Of a stretch of 64,000 bases of DNA, positions 17,552 to 26,215 are shown in pieces (within the stretch, counting starts at the first letter, position 1; each line of letters begins with the position of its first letter). The notes beneath the pieces were generated by a model that was not told the origin of the DNA, did not search any database, and worked only from the letters and a program-made list of their open reading frames with translations. The position numbers and the translations under genes were made by a program. Where the stretch lies: contig NZ_CP120836.1 in assembly GCF_049200465.1 (NCBI RefSeq), forward strand, positions 186,001 to 250,000. The letters run 5' to 3'. Source of the DNA: Leptothermofonsia sp049200465 (GTDB lineage: Bacteria > Cyanobacteriota > Cyanobacteriia > Leptolyngbyales > Leptolyngbyaceae).

Positions 17552-18763
17552 ATGAACCTATCTTTTAAGCAATTAGCAACCTATGTCGCGTTACTGGCAA
17601 TTGGCGGTGGAGCCGGAGTATTGGGAAGTCAGTATTTTTTGAGTGAACAGCGAGGAGAAGGCTACTCCAATATCCCTACGGTTCTTAAGCCCTCCTCCAA
17701 TTCAAGTGATCAAACGACGGCGACAGCAGCATTTGAGCCAAGCAATTCTAACTTTATTGCCGCTGCCGTGGAGCAGGTTGGACCTGCGGTCGTCCGCATT
17801 GATGCTGCCCGCAAGATTGTGAACGAGGTGCCCGATGCTTTGCAAAATCCTTTGTTTAAGAAGTTCTTTGGAGGGGAGCTGCCAGTCCCTAGAGAACGGG
17901 TGGAGCGAGGTACGGGTTCAGGATTTATTCTGTCAGGAGATGGGCGGCTGCTGACAAATGCTCACGTTGTTGCCGGAACCAATACGGTAGAAGTGACCTT
18001 AAAGGACGGGCGGACGTTTGAGGGAGAAGTGGTTGGTTCTGACCCGGTGACGGATGTGGCTGTGGTCAAGATTAATGCCAATGGTCTCCCTTCTGTTCGT
18101 CTTGGTCGGTCGGATAATCTGGTGCCTGGACAGTGGGCGATCGCGATTGGCAATCCCCTTGGACTGGATAACACCGTCACCGCTGGTATCATCAGTGCCA
18201 CTGGACGATCCAGTTCTCAAGTTGGCGTTCCCGATAAGCGGGTCAGCTTTATTCAAACGGACGCTGCCATTAATCCCGGTAATTCAGGTGGCCCCTTGCT
18301 CAACGACCGGGGGGAAGTGATTGGCATTAACACGGCAATCCGGGCAGATGCTCAGGGGCTTGGGTTTGCCATTCCGATTGAAACGGCAAAAAGAGTTGCA
18401 GAACAGCTTTTTGCTAAAGGGCGAGTCGAGCATCCCTATCTGGGGATCCAGATGGTCGATTTGACAGCTGCCTTGCGCAAGGAGATTAACGAAAATAGCG
18501 GCTCAAACTTCCGAGTCAACCAGGATGAGGGAGTGCTGATTGTTAGAGTCTTTGACGGTTCTCCGGCAGCCCGGGCGGGGATTCAACAAGGAGACATTAT
18601 CCAAAAAATTGATGGCAAGCAAGTTAAAACGGCGGCAGACGTTCAGGCAAAGGTTGAGAGTAGCGCGATTGGGTCAACCTTACAGGTTGAAATTAATCGT
18701 AACGGTCAGATCCGCACGATTCAGGTGAAACCCGCTGCCTTTCCAGGCGATAACAATTCATAA
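17552..18763 (+). CDS. HtrA/Deg-family serine protease with PDZ domain
   Basis: Periplasmic or thylakoid-lumen quality-control protease of 403 residues. An N-terminal membrane segment (about residues 8-30) anchors or exports it. The trypsin-like domain carries the full triad: His138 in TNAHVVAG, Asp168 in VTDVAVV and Ser245 in NPGNSGGP. A C-terminal PDZ domain (about 300-390) contains GVLIVRVFDGSPAARAGI. Cyanobacteria have three such proteases (HhoA, HhoB, HtrA); this resembles HhoA/HhoB in lacking a long N-terminal extension, but I cannot assign it further. A small coiled-coil gene follows 46 bases after its stop. Confidence 0.95.
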   Translation: MNLSFKQLATYVALLAIGGGAGVLGSQYFLSEQRGEGYSNIPTVLKPSSNSSDQTTATAAFEPSNSNFIAAAVEQVGPAVVRIDAARKIVNEVPDALQNPLFKKFFGGELPVPRERVERGTGSGFILSGDGRLLTNAHVVAGTNTVEVTLKDGRTFEGEVVGSDPVTDVAVVKINANGLPSVRLGRSDNLVPGQWAIAIGNPLGLDNTVTAGIISATGRSSSQVGVPDKRVSFIQTDAAINPGNSGGPLLNDRGEVIGINTAIRADAQGLGFAIPIETAKRVAEQLFAKGRVEHPYLGIQMVDLTAALRKEINENSGSNFRVNQDEGVLIVRVFDGSPAARAGIQQGDIIQKIDGKQVKTAADVQAKVESSAIGSTLQVEINRNGQIRTIQVKPAAFPGDNNS

Positions 18764-18809
18764 ACACGCGAGTGTAGAATTCATCTACAGTTCCGAAGGA
18801 GTGCCGTCA

Positions 18810-19256
18810 ATGTCCCATGACGTCAGCCAGTGGTTAGTTGAAATTAAAACCCTCAGGCAACAACTGGCAGAAGCCCATCAAGAGCGCGAACAGGCGTATG
18901 CTAGTGCAGCGAATTGGCAGCGTCTTTACGAAACGGAGGCACAACAACGTCGGGCGGATGCCGCTTTAGCTAAGCAAACCATTGAAAACCTGAAGCGACA
19001 TATCCAGCAAATTCAGGGAAGTTCGGTTGTTGGAGAAACAGATGCTGATTTCCTATCAGCCATCCAGGCAGAGGTGGCAAAACTCAAAACCCCTGAAGAA
19101 TTGCAAGAGAGGTTAATTCAGGTATTAGCAGAACGCGATCGCTTGCTTGAAGCCCTCAAAACTGAACAAGCTAACCATGCCCAAACCCGCAAGGGTCTAA
19201 CTACAGCTTTGGGGGATGCGATCGATATGCTGTCAAAGGGAAGAGGGGAGGAGTAA
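18810..19256 (+). CDS. Coiled-coil hypothetical protein
   Basis: Start ATG at 18810 is supported by AAGGAG eight bases upstream. The 148-residue product is almost entirely helical and charged, with heptads through residues 10-70 (LRQQLAEAHQEREQAY) and again at 95-140 (ERLIQVLAERDRLLEAL). No membrane segment or enzyme motif. It lies just after the HtrA-type gene on the same strand and may be co-transcribed. Function unknown. Confidence 0.75.
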   Translation: MSHDVSQWLVEIKTLRQQLAEAHQEREQAYASAANWQRLYETEAQQRRADAALAKQTIENLKRHIQQIQGSSVVGETDADFLSAIQAEVAKLKTPEELQERLIQVLAERDRLLEALKTEQANHAQTRKGLTTALGDAIDMLSKGRGEE

Positions 19257-19563
19257 GAGAGTAGAGGAGCCAGAAGGAAGAAGAAAGAAGAAAGAAAGAA
19301 AAAAGAAGGGCGTTGCTGAAAAGTGGGATGAATTGAAACGAAGTTTCAAGCATCCAGCACCTTTTGGGCACTGGACTTCTAACGAATGATTACCGTTTTT
19401 TTACATATGAATCGCCATTTGGCAGGTGTTTCACAAAGCATCCTCTATTAGCAGCCCAGTGCCACCTTTTTCATCTCCAGATTCAGCAATGCCAGAAGAA
19501 GAAAGAACAAGAAAGGAAAAAGGAAGCAAGCCTTTCCCCTCATTTCTCACAGTTCTCTAACCA
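19257..19563. other. Purine-rich spacer with hairpin
   Basis: Begins with a GAAGAAAGAAGAAAG heptamer-like tract, then GGCGTTGCTGAA (19307 on) and the perfect hairpin TTGAAAC-GAA-GTTTCAA, both also present in the palindromic element at 58965-59044. A second AAGAAGAAAGAACAAG tract lies near 19495. Genes on both sides converge here. No gene seen. Confidence 0.6.
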
Positions 19564-20400
19564 CTAACCACTGACCAGATAAGAACACCAATCGCTCCAG
19601 CTTCCAGCATAAAGTTTTCCGGTTCTAATACCAGCCAGTTCCAGGGAAAGCAAATTTACACAGGCCGTTACCCCAGAACCGCAATAGACGAGAATCTCTT
19701 GAGCTTGGCTGACTTCTGCCCAGCGTTGGCGTTGTTCGGTGACGGGGCGCAGGTACCCTTGAGCGTCGGTGGCTTCCTGCCAGGGGTAGTTCACTGCACC
19801 AGGAATGTGCCCTGCAATGGGATCGATAGGTTCTCGCTCACCCTGGTAGCGATCGCCTTCCCGCGAATCAACCAGAACCACCTGGGGCAAATCCTTGCGA
19901 GCTTTTACTTGGTCAATATCGACGACCAGTTCGGGGCGAAGTTTGGAAACAAACCGGCCAGCCCTGCTCACCGGAACCGCATCCGTTAGAGGGTAACCCG
20001 CGGCAACCCAGGCCGCAAAGCCTCCATCCAATACGGCGACCTGTTGATGGCCCAGGTATCGCATCAACCACCAAAACCGGGATGCAAAAGCCTGGCGGGA
20101 ATCGTCGTAGGTCACCACCAGGGTGGGTCCTTCTGGTGGGTCTGAGGAGATACCCATTGCTTCCAGTTTTGGGACCAGGGTGGCTGGGTCAGGCAGGGGG
20201 TGTCGCCCCCCATGCTTACCAACGGAACTGGCAAGGTCCTGGTTCAAATCCAGGTAATAGGCTCCTGGAATGTGGCTTGTCTGATACTGTTGCCGTCCCA
20301 GATCTGGTTGTATGAGGGAGAATCGGCAATCGGCGATCGCCACCTGAGGGTCATCCAAATGTTCATAAAGCCATGTCACAGAAACAACCCAAGAATTCAT
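19564..20400 (-). CDS. Thiosulfate/3-mercaptopyruvate sulfurtransferase (tandem rhodanese)
   Basis: Two rhodanese domains in 278 residues. The N-terminal domain is inactive in sulfur transfer but keeps HIPGAYYLDLN and GRHPLPD; the C-terminal domain carries the active cysteine in VYCGSGVTA, preceded by GHIPGAVNYPW. It transfers sulfane sulfur to cyanide or thiols in the cytoplasm. The loop CGSGVTA fits the broader SseA/TST group; the substrate cannot be decided. Start ATG at 20400. Stands alone. Confidence 0.94.
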   Translation of the reverse strand: MNSWVVSVTWLYEHLDDPQVAIADCRFSLIQPDLGRQQYQTSHIPGAYYLDLNQDLASSVGKHGGRHPLPDPATLVPKLEAMGISSDPPEGPTLVVTYDDSRQAFASRFWWLMRYLGHQQVAVLDGGFAAWVAAGYPLTDAVPVSRAGRFVSKLRPELVVDIDQVKARKDLPQVVLVDSREGDRYQGEREPIDPIAGHIPGAVNYPWQEATDAQGYLRPVTEQRQRWAEVSQAQEILVYCGSGVTACVNLLSLELAGIRTGKLYAGSWSDWCSYLVSG

Positions 20401-20705
20401 AACAAAGTGCCTATCGTTCCTTCAATATTTTTAATAGTTTGCTCAGGGTGAGCTTTCAGAGAATTTTCTGAGTTTGTCATCTATGAAATTATCTTAAGTT
20501 GTACTGGGAGATACACGCTCAGTTCTGCTCTCCAGCAAGAATTGATAAACCATGGTTTATTAGCAGTTTGAAATCCGCAAACCACTGTTGGAAAAGCGCT
20601 TTAAGCATTTTAGTATCCACTTGATCTGCAAAAACGCCTCAAACTTCTTGTCTCCGTCTGGTTGGCCAAGGCACTTATAAATGTTATTTCAAATGGTTGA
20701 TTAGT
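20401..20705. other. Divergent intergenic region
   Basis: AT-rich spacer between diverging genes; must hold two promoters, but no convincing -35/-10 pair, operator or repeat was picked out. Confidence 0.5.
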
Positions 20706-20960
20706 ATGGCGAACTGCCCTTTGTGTTCTGATGTTTTGTTGCGCCATGTTCGTTCAGGTGAAACCTATTGGTTCTGTCGCTGTTGTCGAATCGAAATTTT
20801 AGATAAGACTACATCCACTAATGGACGCGATCGCATCAATTTACAACCCACTTCGGTTCAGGCAATCTCAACTTCTCCACGACCACCCTTGACAAAATCG
20901 GGCGAAGTAATGATCCAGCCAACTTTCAATAGCGAACGGGTGGATCAATTGATTCGGTAA
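20706..20960 (+). CDS. Small zinc-ribbon-like protein
   Basis: Start ATG at 20706 (the frame extends back to a TTG at 20697). The 84-residue product has two CxxC knuckles, NCPLC and FCRCC, at its N-terminus with the shape of a zinc ribbon, followed by a disordered Ser/Thr/Pro-rich tail. Such proteins may bind nucleic acid or partner proteins. No family recognised beyond the knuckles. Confidence 0.65.
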   Translation: MANCPLCSDVLLRHVRSGETYWFCRCCRIEILDKTTSTNGRDRINLQPTSVQAISTSPRPPLTKSGEVMIQPTFNSERVDQLIR

Positions 20961-20996
20961 GCGATCGTCTGAAGGTAAACCTATAGTGTTCACAAA

Positions 20997-21106
20997 TATA
21001 GCGATCCTAATCTGTTTTGTGAGAAGGGATTTTTGTGAGAAAGGATTCCGTAAGAATCCCTTCTCACAAAACCTTTTGATTTCACGAATGATTTAGGACT
21101 GCTATA
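20997..21106 (-). repeat. Family-2 palindromic element
   Basis: Ends TATAGCGATCC on the left and AGGACTGCTATA on the right; centre contains an extended GAGAAGGGAT / ATCCCTTCTC palindrome with a partial duplication. Same family as 38464-38555, opposite orientation. Confidence 0.75.
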
Positions 21107-21126
21107 TTCTCTTAACACAGGGAGTA

Positions 21127-21192
21127 GGAACTTCGACGCCACGCAGGGGTAGAACTCTGCACACCGCTCAAATTTTAAGAAGGATCGTTATA
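21127..21192 (-). repeat. Family-3 repeat
   Basis: Reverse complement reads TATAACGATCCTTCTTAAAA, then TTTGAGCGG and ACCCCTGCGTGG, matching 38254-38340. It follows the family-2 element in the same relative order as at 38 kb. Confidence 0.65.
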
Positions 21193-21597
21193 ACAGAGTA
21201 ACTATAGTAACGATGCGCAGCGCTAGCCGCCATTATTAGCCACTCCAAGAATCACTACAATTTGGGCGCTAAGCAGTCAGGCACAATTAAATCGTGGAGG
21301 GGGCTGCACTCCTAGGTAAGGGCTGCAGATCCATTCTCCGTTTAACAATTAATTAAGGCTATCTACTGATCTCTCTGACTTGAAATGGAAACCAGAAACT
21401 GGGAGCCAGAATCTAGAGTTCTTTCCCGTTTTAGCTCCTGACTGCTGGCTCCTAACACATTTTTATGACTGCTCATGCCACTAGTGGATTTTACCCGATT
21501 CTGTAAACTAGCATCGCCGGGAAAGAAGCAATCTCCGTAAAAAACCTGATTTCTCCCTCAAAACTATTTCTCATACTGGACATACAAAACCTGCTAG

Positions 21598-22686
21598 GTG
21601 ATTGCGACTCCTGTCAGTTGTGCATCATCAGGTACTTCTACAATTTTTTACGTGAGATCTGTTCCAGTGAGCCGCCTCGATTCCGAACGCCCCAGAGTCC
21701 TTGTCGTTGATGATCATCCTTCTAGCCGGATGACCGCTGTTGCACTGTTATCAGTGGAGGGTTACGAGGTTCTGGAAGCAGACAGTGGCCCTGGTGCTTT
21801 AGAATCCGTTGTGGCCAGCAATCCTGATCTGATTCTGCTGGATGTTATGATGCCTGGAATGGACGGGTTTGAGGTTTGTCGCCGCTTAAAGCAAGATGAA
21901 CAAACCCGGCTTACTCCCATTGTCTTTGTTACGGCTCTGGATGATCGTCGTGCTCGCTTAAAAGGCATTGAAGCTGGGGGAGATGATTTCCTGACAAAAC
22001 CTTTTGACCAGCTTGAACTTTCGGCGCGGGTGAAGTCTCTGATTCGGCAGAAGCGCTTGAATGAAGATTTGGATCACGCGGAGCAGGTACTGTTCTCCAT
22101 CGCCCGCACCGTTGAGAGCCGTGACCCCAATACTGGTGATCACTGCGAGCGGCTGGTTGAATGGGGTAGGGCATTTGGTGAATTTTTAGGTCTATCTCGC
22201 ACTGAAATTCGGGATTTGATGTGGGGCGGCTACCTGCATGACATTGGCAAAGTGGGCATTCCAGACGCAGTCTTGCTGAAGCCTGGCAAATTTACCCCTG
22301 AAGAATGGGCGGTAATGCAGCAGCACGTTTTAATTGGCGAAAAAATCTGTCAGCCCCTCCGCACGATGCGCGGGGTGGTTCCAATCATTCGCCATCACCA
22401 CGAACGCTGGGATGGGACAGGCTATCCCGATGGTTTGGTAGGCGACCAGATTCCTTTCCTGGCTCAGGTGTTTCAAATTATTGATATTTATGACGCCTTG
22501 ACCAGTGAACGGCCCTATAAAAAAGCCTTTACGCCTGAAGAAGCGTTGTCCATTCTCGATGAAGAAACGGCTAAAGGTTGGCGTAATCCCGATCTGGTTT
22601 ATAAGTTTAAAGAGTTTATTCGCGCCACTGAGATGAACGCTAGGGATGCCTTTGTGGTCTCGAAAAAGCTGCCACAAACCATATGA
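21598..22686 (+). CDS. Response regulator with HD-GYP phosphodiesterase domain
   Basis: Two-domain signalling protein of 362 residues. The receiver domain begins RVLVVDDHPSSRM, has the phospho-acceptor Asp in LILLDVMMPG and the conserved Lys in TKPFD. The output domain is an HD-GYP c-di-GMP phosphodiesterase with GDHCERL, YLHDIGKVGIPD, HHERWDGTGYPDGL and DIYDALTSERPYK, all metal-binding residues present. The open frame starts at a GTG at 21598; another GTG at 21667 sits nearer the receiver domain and is a reasonable alternative start. No sensor kinase is adjacent. Confidence 0.93.
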   Translation: MIATPVSCASSGTSTIFYVRSVPVSRLDSERPRVLVVDDHPSSRMTAVALLSVEGYEVLEADSGPGALESVVASNPDLILLDVMMPGMDGFEVCRRLKQDEQTRLTPIVFVTALDDRRARLKGIEAGGDDFLTKPFDQLELSARVKSLIRQKRLNEDLDHAEQVLFSIARTVESRDPNTGDHCERLVEWGRAFGEFLGLSRTEIRDLMWGGYLHDIGKVGIPDAVLLKPGKFTPEEWAVMQQHVLIGEKICQPLRTMRGVVPIIRHHHERWDGTGYPDGLVGDQIPFLAQVFQIIDIYDALTSERPYKKAFTPEEALSILDEETAKGWRNPDLVYKFKEFIRATEMNARDAFVVSKKLPQTI

Positions 22687-23392
22687 GCGATCGCAACACC
22701 TTGGAACATCTCTACAAACGAAAATTCCATTTCTAAAGCGCAACCCCTCTGCCTACTTACGACTGGCTATCCTGAGGTTGGACAGTACGCCTATAGCTCT
22801 ACGCAAACGCGATAGAACATTACGCGTTAGGACATTAGTGGTCTGTCAAGACTGTTTCGAGGGGGTTGAAAACCCTCAAAACACGCAGAAATGGATTTCA
22901 TAGATTTGAACTACCTCTCAAATCTATCCTGACGGACTATTAGGGCTTAAAGGGGGTGGGGGGGCGGTGGTCCCAGCCAGGGGTTTCACCCCTGCACCCT
23001 GTCCTAACTACAATAACTACCGCCATAAGTAGCGAGGCTCAATTAAGAGGCTCAATTAAAAGTAGCGAGGCTCAATTCAATTAAATTAAGGATAATTTCG
23101 GGGGCGGAGGGGGTGAAACCCCCTGCCTGGGGGCGCAGCCCCCACTATTCTAAGAATTTTTTTTGAGGATGAAATAATACCCTGTGCTACTCTTTCATCG
23201 ACGGGTCGGGAGTGCCTTTTAATTAAACTGGACGATCAGGGCACTAGTTGAACCCGTCGTGGCGTATAACTAGGAACGGAGATGAAGGCGTTGAAACATC
23301 CTTACTCCATCAGAAAACGCTGGCTCAGAAAAGTATTGATCCATAGCCGAAATCAATTGAGTCCAGATTCAGTCTAAGTAGTAAGAGGTCTA
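22687..23392. other. Repeat-dense spacer upstream of glmU
   Basis: Contains a family-1 element (22794-23027) interrupted by another element (22836-22942), a triple GAGGCTCAATT direct repeat (23034, 23047, 23067), a CAATTAAATTAAGGATAATT repeat with a GGGGTGAAACCCCC hairpin (23077-23150) shared with 37944, and a relative of the 13166 repeat at 23164-23215. No gene seen. Confidence 0.65.
22836..22942 (+). mobile_element. Nested element inside a family-1 copy
   Basis: About 107 bp bounded by TA. Left end TAGTGGTCTGTCAAGA and right end, read on the other strand, TAATAGTCCGTCAGGA agree at 12 of 16 positions. It splits a family-1 element between GGACAT and GGGCTTAAA. Non-coding. Confidence 0.6.
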
Positions 23393-24787
23393 ATGGTAGC
23401 GGTTGCAATTTTGGCGGCTGGAAAAGGAACGCGGATGAAATCTGACCTGCCCAAGGTTCTGCATCAAATGGGTGGGCGATCGCTCGTTGAGTGGGTACTC
23501 AACAGCCTTTCAGAACTCCACCTAAGCCGACGTCTGGTTATTATCGGCTACCGAGGAAATCTAGTGAAGGAGGCACTGACAACCTTAAGCAATGATGACC
23601 CGGCGCTACCTGAATTGGAATTTGTTGAACAACCCGAACAACTGGGAACCGGGCATGCCATTCAACAACTACTGCCCCACCTGCAAGGCTTTCAAGGGGA
23701 CTTGCTAATCCTGAATGGAGATGTTCCCCTCCTTCGCCCTGAAACCTTAAAGCTCCTTCTGAAAACTCATCGGGAACATCAGGTTCCGGCCACAATTCTG
23801 ACTGCCCATATGCCAAATCCAAAGGGGTACGGTCGGGTATTTTGCAATGGTCAAAATATTTTGCAGCAGATTGTCGAAGATCGGGATTGTTCCCCAGCCC
23901 AAAAACAGAATCGCCGAATCAATGCGGGCGTTTACTGTTTTCGCTGGCCTGACCTGGCAAAGGTGTTGCCCAAGTTAACGTCAGATAATGAGCAGAGAGA
24001 GTATTATTTGACAGATGCGGTCAATTTCCTCGATCCAGTGATGATTATGGATGTAGAGGATTATCAGGAAATTTTGGGGATCAACGATCGCAAGCAACTA
24101 GCGGCAGCCTACGACATTTTGCAAACACGAATTAAAGATCAGTGGATGACTGCAGGTGTTACGTTGATTGATCCCGATAGTACTACGATTGACGATACTG
24201 TCCAGTTAGAGCCCGATGTGGTGATCGAACCCCAGACTCACTTACGGGGTAAAACCCTGATTCGCTCTGGTAGCCGGATTGGGCCGGGTAGCCTGATTGA
24301 GAATAGCCAGATTGGGAAACAGGTGACGGTTTTGTATTCAGTGATTACCAACAGTACAATCGCCGATGGCAGTCAAATTGGTCCCTATGCTCACTTTCGA
24401 GGCCCCGTAGCAGTCGGAAGCCATTGCCGGATTGGCAGTTTTGTGGAAATTAAAAATTCAACTTTGGGAGACAAAACAAACGTTGCCCATCTGTCTTACA
24501 TTGGGGATGCAACGATTGGAAATCAGGTCAATGTGGGTGGAGGTACAATTACCGCTAACTATGATGGCTTCAAAAAGCATCGCACCATTATTGGCGATCG
24601 CACCAAAACAGGAGTCAATAATTCCCTCGTTGCCCCTATCACGATCGGAGAAGATGTGATCATCGGTGCAGGCTCGACCATTACCGAAGATGTCCCGGAT
24701 GACTGCCTGGCGCTGGGGCGGGCTCGTCAAGTGATTAAACCGGAACGGGGCGTGAAGTCAAGACTGAAAAAATCTTCGGATGCTTGA
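23393..24787 (+). CDS. glmU: Bifunctional GlcNAc-1-P uridyltransferase / GlcN-1-P acetyltransferase
   Basis: Makes UDP-N-acetylglucosamine for peptidoglycan and lipid A. The N-terminal nucleotidyltransferase domain shows LAAGKGTRMKSDLPKVLH, EQLGTGHA and NGDVPLL; the C-terminal left-handed beta-helix acetyltransferase domain shows the hexapeptide-repeat series from about residue 250, including GPYAHFRG, NFVEIKN-like FVEIKNSTLG, LSYIGDA and NYDGFKKHRT. Length 464 is normal. ATG at 23393; no strong ribosome site. Monocistronic, with a repeat-filled region upstream. Confidence 0.97.
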   Translation: MVAVAILAAGKGTRMKSDLPKVLHQMGGRSLVEWVLNSLSELHLSRRLVIIGYRGNLVKEALTTLSNDDPALPELEFVEQPEQLGTGHAIQQLLPHLQGFQGDLLILNGDVPLLRPETLKLLLKTHREHQVPATILTAHMPNPKGYGRVFCNGQNILQQIVEDRDCSPAQKQNRRINAGVYCFRWPDLAKVLPKLTSDNEQREYYLTDAVNFLDPVMIMDVEDYQEILGINDRKQLAAAYDILQTRIKDQWMTAGVTLIDPDSTTIDDTVQLEPDVVIEPQTHLRGKTLIRSGSRIGPGSLIENSQIGKQVTVLYSVITNSTIADGSQIGPYAHFRGPVAVGSHCRIGSFVEIKNSTLGDKTNVAHLSYIGDATIGNQVNVGGGTITANYDGFKKHRTIIGDRTKTGVNNSLVAPITIGEDVIIGAGSTITEDVPDDCLALGRARQVIKPERGVKSRLKKSSDA

Positions 24788-24892
24788 TTCTGCTGCTAGT
24801 TTGACACCAAATCCTTTGAAGTTCTAACTTCTGCCTCCTGACTCCTGGTTTCTGTCTTCTGTATCCTTAAAGAGAGAACGGAGAAAAAAATC

Positions 24893-26113
24893 ATGCAGTC
24901 AGGTTGGCGAGTTGGCTCAATTTTCGGCATTCCTCTCTATATCGATCCTTCCTGGCTGATTGTGCTGGGGCTGGTTGCGTTGCAAATGGGCTTGCCGCTC
25001 CAGGGGAGTTTAGGAATTGCCGCCTATGGCATTGGTATTGTGATGGCGTTGTTGCTGTTTGGCTCTGTTTTGCTGCATGAACTGGGACATAGTCTGGTGG
25101 CCAGAGCACAGGGAATTAAAGTGAATGCCATTACGCTGTTTTTATTTGGTGGCATTGCGTCGATTGATCAGGAATCAAAGACTCCTGGAAAGGCGTTTCA
25201 GGTGGCGATCGCCGGTCCAGTCGTAAGTATTACCTTGTTTCTGCTGCTTTTGGGTCTATCCACCCTAGTTCCTGTGGCACCAATTCCGCTGAGAGAACTC
25301 GTCTGGACGTTAGCCAGGATTAACCTGGTGCTAGCGCTGTTTAACCTGATTCCGGGTCTGCCCCTGGATGGGGGACAGGTTCTCAAGGCTGCTGTGTGGA
25401 AGGCGACTGGAAGTCGGTTTAAAGGTGTTCACTGGGCTGCTACATCAGGTAAGGTGCTGGGTTGGCTGGCGGTCATTTTAGGGTTAGGCTCCCTGTTTCT
25501 ACTACAATCAGGACTAGGACTATGGATTGCCTTTCTGGGTTGGTTTGGAGTACAAAATGCCAGCAGCTATGATCGCGTCACAGACCTGCAGGAAACACTA
25601 CTTCAACTGAAGGCAAGTGATGCCATGACGCGAGAATTTCGAGTCGTCGATGCAGATATGACCCTGCGCCAATTTGCTGACGATTATCTCTTGAACCAAA
25701 TAGGCCCATCTGTATATTTTGCGGCTTCCGATGGGCGCTACCGGGGAATGGTCATTGTGGATGATCTGAACTACGTTGAACGCAGCCAGTGGGAAACCCA
25801 AAACCTTTATCGAATTATCAAGCCATTGAGTGAGATTCCGACCCTAGAAGAATCCAGCCGTCTGGTCGATGTCATTCAAATAATGGAGTCCAAGCAACTT
25901 TCTCAAATTACGATTCTATCTCCTGCCGGAGCGGTGGCTGGGGTGATTGACCGGGGGGATGTGGTGCGGGCGATCGCTCAGAAAATGAACATTCCTATCC
26001 CTGAAGCCGCTATTAAACAAATTAAGCAAGATGGTCATTACCCACCTGGTTTTCAATTGGGAGCCCTGGCTCAATCCGCCGCAGAGGGAGCAGAGGAAGC
26101 AGGTAACAAATGA
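24893..26113 (+). CDS. Site-2 protease family metalloprotease (M50) with CBS domains
   Basis: Intramembrane zinc protease of 406 residues. Six or so hydrophobic helices carry HELGH at residues 62-66 and the third zinc ligand Asp159 in NLIPGLPLDGG. A cytoplasmic pair of CBS domains follows (about 240-365), which commonly bind adenine nucleotides and may gate activity. Such proteases cleave membrane-bound transcription factors or regulators. AACGGAG lies upstream of the ATG at 24893. The tail is Glu/Ala-rich. The substrate is unknown. Confidence 0.93.
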   Translation: MQSGWRVGSIFGIPLYIDPSWLIVLGLVALQMGLPLQGSLGIAAYGIGIVMALLLFGSVLLHELGHSLVARAQGIKVNAITLFLFGGIASIDQESKTPGKAFQVAIAGPVVSITLFLLLLGLSTLVPVAPIPLRELVWTLARINLVLALFNLIPGLPLDGGQVLKAAVWKATGSRFKGVHWAATSGKVLGWLAVILGLGSLFLLQSGLGLWIAFLGWFGVQNASSYDRVTDLQETLLQLKASDAMTREFRVVDADMTLRQFADDYLLNQIGPSVYFAASDGRYRGMVIVDDLNYVERSQWETQNLYRIIKPLSEIPTLEESSRLVDVIQIMESKQLSQITILSPAGAVAGVIDRGDVVRAIAQKMNIPIPEAAIKQIKQDGHYPPGFQLGALAQSAAEGAEEAGNK

Positions 26114-26215
26114 GGATGGGAAAGGAGTGGATGAGTGGACAAGTGGGAAGGTGGGGAGCAGGAGAGTAAAAAAGTGATGGAGGGATGGATGTAAAGAGCA
26201 ATACTCTATCACTAT

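Larger units (their letters stand above)
20961..21597. other. Repeat cluster upstream of the HD-GYP regulator
   Basis: Holds a family-2 element (20997-21106) followed by a family-3 element (21127-21192), a stretch with CAATTAAATCG and AATTAATTAAGG resembling 23085 and 37944, and a degenerate heptamer tract (CAGAAACTGGGAGCCAG to CTCCTGACTGCTGGCTCCT, 21390-21455). No gene seen. Confidence 0.6.

Noticed and set aside
19364..19567. A 67-codon frame in the purine-rich spacer
   Set aside because: It ends in a Lys/Glu run produced by the GAAGAAAGA repeat and shows no ribosome site or protein-like pattern.
20230..20260. GGTTCAAATCC as a tRNA T-arm
   Set aside because: It lies within the rhodanese gene and no acceptor, D- or anticodon arms can be built around it.
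23034..23077. Triple GAGGCTCAATT repeat as a CRISPR array
   Set aside because: Units are 11 bases with 2-9-base gaps; no spacer-length sequence or cas gene is present.
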